Shown piece after piece: positions 11,494-22,900 of a stretch of 64,000 bases of DNA; position 1 is the first letter of the stretch, and every line of letters starts with the position of its first letter. The stretch is from Xestospongia muta. Its lineage: Eukaryota; Porifera; Demospongiae; Haplosclerida; Petrosiidae. Where the stretch lies: NCBI GenBank assembly GCA_963693285.1, contig OY848927.1, positions 64,501-128,500 of the forward strand, written 5' to 3'. The notes beneath the pieces were generated by a model. It did not search any database. It saw only the letters and a list, made by a program, of their open reading frames with translations, and was not told the DNA's origin. The position numbers and the translations under genes were made by a program.

Positions 11494-12173
11494 ATGGCTA
11501 AAACAGAGAGAGATATCAAATGTGTTGTTGTTGGAGATGGTTCAGTAGGTAAGACATGTATGCTCATTTCTTATACGACCAATTCATTCCCTGGGGAGTA
11601 TGTCCCTACTATGTAAGTCATTTATAGCTAACTCCACCCACTTAATATATTCTTATTAGTTTTGATAATTATACTGCTAATGTATTTGTTGATGGACGAC
11701 CAATTAGTCTTGGATTATGGGATACAGCTGGTCAAGATGACTATGATCGTCTTCGACCGCTCTCTTATCCAGACACTGATGTGTTCTTGATATGTTTCTC
11801 TCTTGTTAATCCAAATTCATTTGCAAATGTCTCAGACAAGTGGTCACCTGAAATCAGTCATCATGCACCAGGTATAGATATACATGTTGTATTTATTATT
11901 ATAATCTTTTTAGGTGTTCCAAAGATATTGGTTGGTACTAAACTAGATCTACGAGATAATCCTGCTGAAATGGAAAGGCTAAGAGGAAGAAACCAGCGTC
12001 CAGTTACATCAGCTCAAGGAGAAGCAATGAGAAAGAAGATTAGTGCTGTATCATACAAGGAGTGTTCTGCACTAACACAAGCTGGATTGAAAGATATTTT
12101 TGATGAAGCTATTAAAGTGGTTTTATTTCCAGAGCAGCAAAAGAAAAAAAAGTCTAAGTGTCTAATTCTTTAG
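11494..12173 (+). CDS. RAC1: Rac-family small GTPase
   Basis: Three exons give a full Rho-family GTPase of about 190 residues. GDGSVGKT is the P-loop, YVPT the switch I core, [19 protein letters not shown] the switch II with the catalytic Gln, GTKLDLRD the guanine-specificity loop, ECSALT the G5 element, and the C-terminus is a Lys run followed by CLIL, a CAAX box expected to be geranylgeranylated. [11 protein letters not shown] is typical of Rac rather than Rho. Differences from vertebrate Rac1 (Asp for Glu after the catalytic Gln, Leu for Ile in NP-region positions) are conservative. Rac drives actin remodelling through PAK and WAVE at the plasma membrane. Exon 2 starts after a TTATTAG acceptor near 11660; the third intron is 41 bp or so. 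Confidence 0.93.
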
Positions 12174-12379
12174 AAGTACTGCAACAACTAACACTCACCT
12201 CCAGTTGAATTAATAATCTGATAATGTTGTATGTGTCAATTGTAAAGTACAATGTTATTTTTTTGTCACTGGCTGTAAACCATCAATTCTCACAGGAATT
12301 TGGTCATTTAATATCTTTAGTGTATTAGATTTTTAATAACTTTTGATAACGAGAAACATTGTGGGCGGAGCGTATCAAT

Positions 12380-14489
12380 ATGGTGGGCAACATTAAAAGA
12401 AGATTGTCTAGTTTCTTTTTTAAACACCCCCTCTTTGTTATATTAAGTATTGCTATATTAATATCATTACTAGGTAAGAATGATCTGATCTTACCACATC
12501 TATTCTCTAAATCTTTTAAAGTTTTAGTCTCTCTTCGTCATACTGGCAGCAGTCAAGATAATACAATGTATGTATATATAATATGATAAACTACCATCAG
12601 TTTTAATTTCAGAGATTATATCAACCTTCAACAATTAGTAAAAGGACAAATTAAAGAGGCAATTAAAGAGGTTTATAGACATTTTAATTACTTATTAATT
12701 ACTATGTAATTATAGGCTAACGATAAAAATGAGAGGAGGTTACGTCTCTTAGAGGAAGAGTAAGAATGTATTAATATGAATGGACATTATTTTTATGTTT
12801 TTCTCTCATAGTGCTAAATTTCGGAGCTTTAAAGGTTCTAATAATCCCAACAAGTTAGTTAATGTAGTATTATGAGGATTGATATAACACCATTGGGTAC
12901 CATATAAACCATTTCTATAGTGCCCAATGGCATTTAAAAAAACACCTCTTCTCAACTTGGACAGAGTATAATATGATTCTATTACTATAATAGGAAAAGT
13001 AAATACCCTCCTGTGAAAATTCTTAATGAATCCCAAAGAAAAAGAATATTAGTAACTGGTGGATCTGGTTTTGTTGGATCACATTTAGTGGATAAGTTAA
13101 TGAAAGATGGTCATGAGGTACCCCTACTTAATTGGTCTTAATATTAATTAAATGAATTCTAGGTAACTGTAGTGGATAATTTCTTTACTGGACGTAAAAA
13201 GAATGTTGAACATTGGTAAGTGAAAGTATGTATTTGAACATGTCTGTTATAACTGGTTAGGATTGGACATGAGAATTTTGAACTTATAAATCATGATGTT
13301 GTAGAACCATTAATGATTGAAGGTAACTTAGTAATATTACACTTGTAATGTGTGTGTCTGTGTTAGTTGATCAGATATATCATTTGGCATCACCTGCATC
13401 TCCTGTTAAATACATGTATAACCCTATCAAAACTATTAAAAGTAATACATTGGGAACACTTAACATGCTTGGTAAGACCCTCCTCTTTGTCCTCTATATT
13501 AACTGATTTAATAGGATTAGCTAAAAGAGTTAAAGCTAGAATATTATTTGCTTCAACATCAGAAATCTATGGTGATCCAGAAGTTAGTACATCTTTTAAT
13601 ATAACATGATAATCAATAATATTATTAATAGCAACATCCTCAACAAGAAAGTTACTGGGGTCATGTTAACAGTATTGGTCCTAGAGCATGTTATGATGAG
13701 AGCAAACGAGTAGCTGAAACTATGATGTATGCATATGCTAAACAGGTAAACATCTATATTTATGAGATGATGTAATTATTTGTAATAGGATCATGTTGAT
13801 GTACGTGTTGCTAGAATATTTAATACATATGGTCCACGTATGCATATGTTTGATGGTAATGTCCCTGTTATATTGTATCATTTATTGAGTTAATATAGGT
13901 CGTGTTGTAAGTAATTTTATTGTTCAGACATTAAAAGGAGAACAATTAACAGTGAGTGAAATAATAATAATATGATATAATATTTTATAATAGAATAGGT
14001 ATATTTTCCTGGTAACCAAACAAGATCATTTATGTATGTGAGTGATCTTGTTAATGGATTAATTCTACTTATGAATAGTAACTATACTTTACCTGTTAAC
14101 TTGGTAAGTTCAATATTATATTAATGTGTATTAGATATGTCTCTTATATATAGGGTAACCCTGAGGAACACACTATATTAGAGTTTGCTAATTTAATACA
14201 ATCAATAATAGGTATACTATTAATAAAATGAAGTGTATTTATTAGTTCTATATAGGTATGAAAAGAAAGATTAAATTTTTAGCAAGACCACAAGATGATC
14301 CTCACAAGAGAAAACCAGACATTGGTCGGGCAAAAAAGTATTTAGGATGGTCTCCTAAGGTAGATACAATCTATATAATATATTATATATTAATATTATT
14401 AATAGGTTTCTTTGAAAGATGGAATACAAAAGACAACTGATTATTTTAAAGCTGAATTACAACTAGAAACAAAATCTTTAAAAAATTAA
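12380..14489 (+). CDS. UXS1: UDP-glucuronate decarboxylase (UDP-xylose synthase), copy 1
   Basis: UXS1 makes UDP-xylose from UDP-glucuronate in the Golgi for proteoglycan linker synthesis. The start ATG at 12380 opens a short basic tail and a membrane anchor ([16 protein letters not shown]), giving the expected type II topology, followed by a charged stalk (ERRLRLLEE). The Rossmann fold begins [18 protein letters not shown]; later come [27 protein letters not shown], the catalytic YDESK (YxxxK), [14 protein letters not shown] and [11 protein letters not shown] near the C-terminus. All are diagnostic of UXS within the extended SDR family. At least eleven small exons are used. From 12966 to 14456 the DNA is nearly identical to the next gene, introns included. 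One intron (from ~12854) holds a 99-bp insertion absent from copy 2. Confidence 0.93.
12866..12969. mobile_element. 99-bp insertion in a UXS1 copy 1 intron, MITE-like
   Basis: Against the same intron of copy 2, bases 12871-12969 are extra. AGTAT is present at both edges (12866-12870 and 12965-12969), as after a 5-bp target duplication. The insert contains an internal inverted repeat, CCATTGGGTAC against GTGCCCAATGG. It lacks clear terminal inverted repeats, so the class is unknown; deletion from copy 2 between short repeats is the alternative. Confidence 0.5.
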
Positions 14490-14601
14490 TTCATAGTTTT
14501 AGCTTCACTTACTTATTAATTTGAGAATATGACACTATTTAACAGGAAATGGTTTCTTTACGTATGAAACGTATCTCCACCTCTCGACACTATTTTCTAA
14601 T

Positions 14602-16542
14602 ATGGCTGTTAGTATTCCCAAGAAGTTACTAAATGTTCTATCGAGGCCCTCGTTGTTATTTGTTTTACTTGTAGCTATATTAGTAATATTACTACTTGTA
14701 TTCTCTATTAGTGATACTAAATATAGCTCTGAAAAGTAACCATGTAATATAATATATCTCATATACCACCTTCAATACAGGCCAGTTGGAAACAGCTTAC
14801 AGGGTTTTATCGACGATGAAATTCAAAAGGCAGTTAAAGAGGTTATTTAAGTTTTTAAATTAAAATTATGCTATTAATTATTGTTTTAGGCTACCAATAA
14901 AAATGAGAGGAGGCTACGTGACTTGGAGGAAGAGTAAGAACCATTTAGTTTCGTTAATTTTATTTTATACTCACACAGTACTAAAATTGAAGTTCACAAA
15001 CGTTCTAATAATGCTAACAAGTCAGTTAATGTAGTATAATATGATTCTATTACTATAATAGGAAAAGTAAATACCCTCCTGTGAAAATTCTTAATGAATC
15101 CCAAAGAAAAAGAATATTAGTAACTGGTGGATCTGGTTTTGTTGGATCACATTTAGTGGATAAGTTAATGAAAGATGGTCATGAGGTACCCCTACTTAAT
15201 TGGTCTTAATATTAATTAAATGAATTCTAGGTAACTGTAGTGGATAATTTCTTTACTGGACGTAAAAAGAATGTTGAACATTGGTAAGTGAAAGTATGTA
15301 TTTGAACATGTCTGTTATAACTGGTTAGGATTGGACATGAGAATTTTGAACTTATAAATCATGATGTTGTAGAACCATTAATGATTGAAGGTAACTTAGT
15401 AATATTACACTTGTAATGTGTGTGTCTGTGTTAGTTGATCAGATATATCATTTGGCATCACCTGCATCTCCTGTTAAATACATGTATAACCCTATCAAAA
15501 CTATTAAAAGTAATACATTGGGAACACTTAACATGCTTGGTAAGACCCTCCTCTTTGTCCTCTATATTAACTGATTTAATAGGATTAGCTAAAAGAGTTA
15601 AAGCTAGAATATTATTTGCTTCAACATCAGAAATCTATGGTGATCCAGAAGTTAGTACATCTTTTAATATAACATGATAATCAATAATATTATTAATAGC
15701 AACATCCTCAACAAGAAAGTTACTGGGGTCATGTTAACAGTATTGGTCCTAGAGCATGTTATGATGAGAGCAAACGAGTAGCTGAAACTATGATGTATGC
15801 ATATGCTAAACAGGTAAATATCTATATTTATGAGATGATGTAATTATTTGTAATAGGATCATGTTGATGTACGTGTTGCTAGAATATTTAATACATATGG
15901 TCCACGTATGCATATGTTTGATGGTAATGTCCCTGTTATATTGTATCATTTATTGAGTTAATATAGGTCGTGTTGTAAGTAATTTTATTGTTCAGACATT
16001 AAAAGGAGAACAATTAACAGTGAGTGAAATAATAATAATATGATATAATATTTTATAATAGAATAGGTATATTTTCCTGGTAACCAAACAAGATCATTTA
16101 TGTATGTGAGTGATCTTGTTAATGGATTAATTCTACTTATGAATAGTAACTATACTTTACCTGTTAACTTGGTAAGTTCAATATTATATTAATGTGTATT
16201 AGATATGTCTCTTATATATAGGGTAACCCTGAGGAACACACTATTTTAGAGTTTGCTCATTTAATACAATCAATAATAGGTATACTATTAATAAAATGAA
16301 GTGTATTTATTAGTTCTATATAGGTATGAAAAGAAAGATTAAATTTTTAGCAAGACCACAAGATGATCCTCACAAGAGAAAACCAGACATTGGTCGTGCA
16401 AAAAAGTATTTAGGATGGTCTCCTAAGGTAGATACAATCTATATAATATATTATATATTAATATTATTAATAGGTTTCTTTGAAAGATGGAGTACAAAAG
16501 ACAACTGATTATTTTAAAGCTGAACTGAAGAAGTCGACATAA
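14602..16542 (+). CDS. UXS1: UDP-glucuronate decarboxylase (UDP-xylose synthase), copy 2
   Basis: A second complete UXS1 gene in direct tandem, 112 bp after copy 1. Its N-terminus differs clearly: the start [17 protein letters not shown] is followed by a membrane anchor ([18 protein letters not shown]) and a stalk with ERRLRDLEE. From 15034 to 16524 the sequence matches copy 1 at an offset of 2068 bp with no indels and about five substitutions seen, including introns. The C-terminal tail diverges again: ELKKST here against [11 protein letters not shown] in copy 1. All catalytic motifs are intact (GGSGFVG, YDESK). One coding change lies at EFAHL against EFANL. Both copies look functional; their different anchors and stalks could change Golgi placement or oligomer partner, which is inference. 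Confidence 0.93.
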
Positions 16543-16608
16543 ATAATTATTGCAAATAATATTTATAATTTATAGAAAAGAGGGCGTGGCTGCATTTTTA
16601 TTATTGTC

Positions 16609-18433
16609 ATGTCGAGTGACGAGAAGACCAAGTTATTAGAACATATTGATACTAATAATGATATAAAAGTATATCGGAAAAGATGGCTGGTTCTAGCTGT
16701 GTTTTTCTTTCATCTTGTTGGAACAAATATAGCCTGGATTAATGTAGGCTCTATCGCTACAGAAGCAGAGTGTTATTATAATGTCAATGTATTCTGGATC
16801 AATTCTCTCGCGTATGTCTTTTTTGTGACTTACCTCATGTTTTTTGGTGTAGCTACGTGGTTTTTAGAACGTTATGGACTTCGATGGAGTGCCATTATAG
16901 GAGGATGCTTTAATGCTGCTGGAACATGGTTGCGGTTTGCTGGGGCAGGTCTGTACCACTGTGATAATATATCAATGTATTATATTGTACTATTATAGAT
17001 CCAGATTATTTTTGGCTATTATTACTTGGACAAGTTGTCTGTTCAGTAACCAATATTTTAGAGTGGAGTGCGCCTTCATTACTGTCGGCAAAATGGTTTC
17101 CTCCAAATGAAAGAGCTTTCGCTACAGCCTCAGTTGGAGCAACTGCTCCTCAAGTAATCTCTTTTTTTATTATGAACATTTATTATTAGTTATATCATAG
17201 GTTGGTATTCTAATTAGCCTCTTACTAAGTCCACTAATAGTACATAGTCCCGATACTGAGATAGTATGTAATACTACAGTATCCCGTACATCAGTTGAAT
17301 TCTTGGACTGGAAGGCAACTATACATTCTCAAATGTTCTATTATCTCTTAGGTCAAGCTATCTTTGCTACAATGTTACTACCTCTAACATTTAGTAAGCA
17401 TTGATGTGATAGTGGTGGTATCATGTTACTCCATTCATTGTCTAGTGACACCAAATGCTCCTCCTACTCCACCTAGTGTATCTACAATGCTTGAAGAAAC
17501 ATCACAACACCTTTCATTATTAAAGTCATTATCTCTTGCATTAAAAAATTGTTACTTTCTCACTTTCGTTGTTATCTTTGGTAAGTGCAGATCATTATTA
17601 TAATTGTTACATTTTATATTTTAGGAATATTTTTGGGAGTATCTGGAGCATATGTAACAGTTTTTGATGAAGTTTTGAATCAACTAAAATATGATAAATA
17701 TCAACAACAAGTTGGCTACCTAGGACTTGCAATACAAATAACTTGTATTATTGGTTTATTATTTATTGGACGATGGCTAGACTGGACCAAGACATTTTAG
17801 TAAATATGATATTATGATATATACTATTGTTCTTCAGTGTATCTACTTGCACAGTGTGTATTACTGGTACATTAGCTGCTATCGGATTTGCTCTATCTCT
17901 TCAGTTTCACATTAATTTTTACATTGTTTCTGTACTTTGTGCACTAGCTGTGTAAGTAAGCAATACATAATTAACTCATTAATTACCTGATAATTATAGG
18001 GGGTTGGTGGTCACATTTCAAGGAGTAGGATATGAATTTGGAGTAGAAATGACTTTTCCTGTTGCAGAAAGTGTGTCTGCTGGTTTATTGAATGCTGTTT
18101 CTCAAGTAAATATAGTTTCATATTCACATTATCATTGTCATTATAGGTGATTGCTGTACTTATGACATTAGTATGTAGTGAAATGTTAAAGAGAAATTTG
18201 GCAATTTATGTTAACTGGTTTCTAGCTGGATCTTTATTGGTAGCAACACTAATGCAATGTAAGTCTTTATTATTAAAGTGTTATTATTTTTGTGTTCTTT
18301 AGTTTTTGTCAGACCTAATCTAAGACGTGTAGAATTAGACAGTCCATCTTCAGTAAATTTATTTCAATGCTCTGCTAGTAAATCATCAATTAATGAAACA
18401 GTTAATATACAACAACAGAAAACTGAAGATTAA
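16609..18433 (+). CDS. MFS transporter, SLC49 family (FLVCR / DIRC2-like)
   Basis: A multi-pass major-facilitator protein in about eight exons. After a short soluble N-terminus, YRKRWLVLAVFFFHLVG starts helix 1. WINSLAYVFFVTYL and WFLERYGLRWSAIIGGCFNA cover helices 2-3 and the MFS loop. Then come WSAPSLLSAKWFPPNERAFA and, late in the protein, YEFGVEMTFPVAESVSAGLL, both strongly reminiscent of FLVCR and DIRC2 proteins (family roles: haem, choline/ethanolamine or pyridoxine transport, at plasma or lysosomal membrane). The C-terminal tail is polar and ends QQQKTED. The family call is firm; substrate and exact subfamily are not determined by the sequence. It begins 66 bp after the second UXS1. 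Confidence 0.8.
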
Positions 18434-18579
18434 TTTTTTATTTTTATTTTTATAATAATATAATAATATATAATTATAATAATAATTATTAATGTTTACG
18501 GACATATACGGAAACGTTCTGAATTTTGTTAAGGAATCCAATGGGAGGAAATTAACCAAAAGTCCGTATATTTTAAGCA

Positions 18580-19863
18580 GTGATGCCTTTGCCCAAGTCA
18601 GCAAGTGTTGCTGCTCGAGCTACTGATGTTTATTCTGACGTTTGTCCTTTAGTTTTAGCATCATCATCACAACCTGAAAATAGTGAGCTATCAACATTAC
18701 TGCCATATTTACGTCAACTGCTCACATGTTGTGCATGTGCTGGATTACTTCAAGATGCTATGGTGTCATTATCATGTGGTCACTGTTATTGTGAGCAATG
18801 TCAATATGGCAGCCCTCTACTTAAAATTCAATGTCGACAATGTCGTGAACGAACTGGACTAGTTATCAATACTCAATTACGTACTGTTGTACAATTATAC
18901 AAGGAGCTTCTTCACGTATTGAGATTAACATCAACTAAACTGGTGTCATTAACTCCATTTAAAGAGTTAATTAAAGAGATTACAGATGGAATTAAAGTCT
19001 CCCCAGTGATATTAATGATCCGTCCTCCTGAACGATACATGACGGGTAAACCAGTTACACCAAAAAAAGAACCAGTTCGTCCAGAACAATCAGTTATAAC
19101 TAGTTCTCCCAGTAGTCCTAGTCGACTGCATGAGATCAAAACAATTACTAAAGTAGTTAAACATGATGTTAAGTTCTCTATTGTACAACCTTCAAATCAG
19201 CCTTGTCCAACATCAATTAAATCAGAAGATTTATCAGATGGTTGTTATAATTTAGAAGTGGAAGGAACATGTTTGACGGTTCCCCTTAAAACAGAGAAAC
19301 ATAATCATTTCGATTTTTCAGTTACTACGAAACCTCAATATAAAATACCTTTCAATTTATCAAAACAATCGCGATCACCTTTTACACCAAGACTATATAC
19401 TAAAAATCAAATTAAAGCATTAAAACGTCTTTCTAAGAAGAAAAATCGTCTCCACTGTGTTGTTTCAAACCTAGTAAAAGCACTTCAACACCAACCTTTA
19501 GTTACAACACCACACTCATCATTACCTACGTCTACATCACACTCATCATTATCTACGTCTACATCACACCCACCTAGTTCTCATTCATCAACAACAGAAT
19601 GTTTAGATCAACCTACTCCTTTAAAGAAAGTAAAGAGGAAGTCAAAGAAACAAAAGTACATTTGTACTCTCTCAAATGAAGAAATTGAAGAACTTAAAAA
19701 GGAACCAAAATTTCGTTGTCGTTGTGGTACAAATCCTGGTGTATTACATGAACATTTGATATGTGCTAAAAAGAAATGTCCTTGTTTTCTCAATGGATTA
19801 CCATGTTCAAGATGTCGTTGTCGTGGATGTTGTAATCCCTATAATTATGTTCTTAATTGTTAG
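18580..19863 (+). CDS. MSL2: MSL2, male-specific-lethal 2 homologue, RING E3 ubiquitin ligase
   Basis: A single-exon gene of 427 codons, unusual here where nearly all genes have many introns. Residues ~50-90 form a RING-like zinc site (TCCACAGLLQDAMVSLSCGH, then CEQC and CRQC). Residues ~375-425 form the cysteine-rich CXC domain (RCRCGTNPGVLHEHLICA, CPCFLNGLPCSRCRCRGCC). Between them lies a low-complexity Ser/Thr/Pro and Lys-rich linker with a repeated TSTSHSSL unit. This RING-linker-CXC order is diagnostic of MSL2. The family is an E3 for histone H2B and p53 and part of the MSL histone acetyltransferase complex; the CXC domain binds DNA. Human MSL2 is longer (577 residues). A sponge has no fly-type dosage compensation, so the chromatin role is the likelier one. 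The first ATG of two adjacent ones is at 18580. Confidence 0.9.
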   Translation: MMPLPKSASVAARATDVYSDVCPLVLASSSQPENSELSTLLPYLRQLLTCCACAGLLQDAMVSLSCGHCYCEQCQYGSPLLKIQCRQCRERTGLVINTQLRTVVQLYKELLHVLRLTSTKLVSLTPFKELIKEITDGIKVSPVILMIRPPERYMTGKPVTPKKEPVRPEQSVITSSPSSPSRLHEIKTITKVVKHDVKFSIVQPSNQPCPTSIKSEDLSDGCYNLEVEGTCLTVPLKTEKHNHFDFSVTTKPQYKIPFNLSKQSRSPFTPRLYTKNQIKALKRLSKKKNRLHCVVSNLVKALQHQPLVTTPHSSLPTSTSHSSLSTSTSHPPSSHSSTTECLDQPTPLKKVKRKSKKQKYICTLSNEEIEELKKEPKFRCRCGTNPGVLHEHLICAKKKCPCFLNGLPCSRCRCRGCCNPYNYVLNC

Positions 19864-19919
19864 CTAATTATATATTCTTAATTATTATTCATAATTAAAT
19901 AGTTATTAAACTTGAGAAT

Positions 19920-22900
19920 ATGGTAGGCCCTGTGTATGATGTTTGCTAATAAATAATACGTGATCTTTCAGGATAAGGAGCTCACTGATCATGTTACAAA
20001 TCAAGTCACAATACCAACTGATGTGAACTGGTCACCTCAATATTTAGTGGATCAAATAAAAGTGTTATTTCCATCAAAAACACTTTCTTTGACGACTGTT
20101 CAAGAAATAGCTCATAACAATTTAAGTCAACATATTGATACAACATTGACACAGATGCTGCTTATTGGTCAAGTGGAGTGTGGTAGTCATGGCAACCTAC
20201 TACTTACTGACAAGACTGGTAGTATTCCATGTAAAGTATGTATACATATATTATATTGTCAGATCATGTGTTGTTGTTGTTTTTGTTATTGTTTAGTTTA
20301 TTAGTATAGACTCACGGGTTATTAAACAAATTATTGTCTTGTTAAAATGGACATACATCTTTTGTAAAGATAACTGTGAGTGTTATGTCATATGAAGTCA
20401 TTATGACATCATTATATAGGCTACATTGAAGTCCTTAAATATCATAGTCTAACAGTTTCACATTTTTTGGCTCTACCTACATCTTTAGATCTAGCACCTG
20501 TTATAATGAGGTAATATTGTCTATAATAAATTTTAATTAATAAATTTATTATTACCAGTAAACGAGATAATATTACCATCAATGCTACAGTATGTGCTGT
20601 TAGTTCACCAATAAAGTAATGAATGTATTTTATAGTGACACTGCTAATAATTACTTTGTAGAAATGACACTCATTACATGTGCCTTGTGAAACTACAATC
20701 TGGCGAGGTGACCTGTCCTTTAGTTATCATGGTAATTAATTAATATCTCTGTATTATTTCTGATAATCTTGTTAATATAGGAGCAATCCTTGTTGTATTT
20801 ATCTCATCTTTTGGTCATTTCTCAAAATTATATATTTACAAATTTAAGAATTGCAATAATGAATAAAGGACAGCATACTGAGGGACAAGTATTGTCAACA
20901 ACAGACTTAACTCAAATATATTGTGCTATCAGTTGTTCACTACCTCTAAGAATTGATTCCAATTTAATTTCTTATCAGGTACAGCCAATTAATGACATCT
21001 ATTATAGATATGTAATTTACTCTTCTATTAAAGGGAGTAATTACAGGGGTAGTCCTCCCTGAAGCTGGCATCTATGAACTGGATCATTCGATTCGGTAAT
21101 AGATGACAATATATATAATTATTATCCACTATAACTATTACAGATTATATATATATCCTTATATGTCTAGTTATGGACTTAGAGCTGGTGCTTGTATTAA
21201 ATTACAATTTGTACATGTTATACAAGTGACAGAACAAAAGTGGAATATGCTACGAGGTTTTTTTTGTTGTTCATTGTCTCATCTGTCGTTAATACGTTTC
21301 TCTCCTCATATAAATAGTCTTTATAAAGTAAGTCTAAAATTAATGTTATTATTAAATTCACTCTTTATAGCCTACTGTTATTGGTGCTAAGAGAAATAAA
21401 CTACTCTCGTTAGTATCTCATTATACTACAAACGATAGGGCATGGCTGTTTCATGTTTACCAATGTTTTAAAGAGGTATTAAAGTAAGTGTGATATCATT
21501 ATGATGTCATCTTATAAGTATTGTATTAGAGGTGTGGCCAGTACTACAGTCATACTACAATTAGTTGATAAAGTGGCTCAATTAACATCATCATTAAGAC
21601 CAAATGATGAGAATCCAGTATCATCTTTCCTCTCTAATCCTCATTCTTGTGGTCTTCCTACTCCAATTAATTCTAATCACTGGTTAACAATTCCAGCAAT
21701 AAATACTGTTCAAACTTATATTTCGCCAATGACCATATCTGCACCAAATATGGACAAATGTGAAGTAAAATGGACATATACCAAGTCAAAATTTACTGAG
21801 GTAATTACTGTACAATATCATTACTGCTACAGTACTAACTTGAGGAATTTTGATAATAGAAGTTATATATAATGTGAACAAACCACTAGAATTAAGTTCA
21901 TGACCATATTTGGTAGTTTAAGTACCTGTTAATACAAGATTGGTTAGTACTATACTTAATTATTAAATTCATTATTAACAATATAACTTAGTGCACTGTA
22001 CTGTTGATATGTTGTTTAGATATTAGTGGGTCATGTGACCAGTAATGATGTTACTGGATATCTACAATTAACCGACTCTACTGGACAACTCCATTTAACC
22101 ACACCCACCCTGATTAAAGTATATGGCAACATAATATTAGTAACAGAGTTTGAGATTATCATGGAGCAGGCAACTGTGATGACATCATCATTACATCATC
22201 ACACATATTGGTTCCAATATATTGAGCCTCTTAGTTGGATAAACTTTCCAACAAAGACTTTGCCTCCAGATCATCCTAACATTAAAGTATTTTATTTTGT
22301 TCTTGCCAAGAAACATGTATTTCAAAGGACATCGTGGCAAGTAGAAGTACTCATTAATACATGTACTACTGAACTTGCAACATCGTTAAATAGTGGGTGT
22401 CATTCATCCAGTACACAATGTGTATTACAGTTCAGTGAAGGGAGTTGGTATCCATATTTACAATATGGATGTTTATACTCATTAGTAACTACTACATCAC
22501 AGCTAACATGTCTTTATCAAGTGAGTCATAATGACATCATTGAATTGCTAGAGGAGTCATCAGATTGGGATTTTTCTCAACAAGTACTTGATATCTCTCA
22601 AGTTATACATCTTGCTCAAACTAAAAGGTATTATACGTTAAATAACAATATTTTACATTTTCTTTCCTTAGTCAAGAATTGGTAACCTTTTATGGTGAAA
22701 TTGTGGAACACTCTTTCCGACTTGATCAATATCATGGCACTCTTAGTAGCAGTAATTCACATACGACAGACATCTCTTCAATTCTTTATCATAAGAACTT
22801 CAATCCTCACTACAATTTAGCACTATTGCTGAAAAATGGTCTACACACAATTACAGTTTATATTCATCTCAGTAAGATACCTATCCCTCTTGGACTGCTA

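Noticed and set aside
12966..16542. Treating the second UXS1 as an assembly duplicate
   Set aside because: Its first exons, last codons and flanks differ clearly from copy 1, so it is a real second gene, although the core identity should still be checked in raw reads.
21103..21390. Separate small genes at 21.1-23.3 kb
   Set aside because: These frames are successive exons of the CTC1-like gene, joined by short introns with consistent phase.
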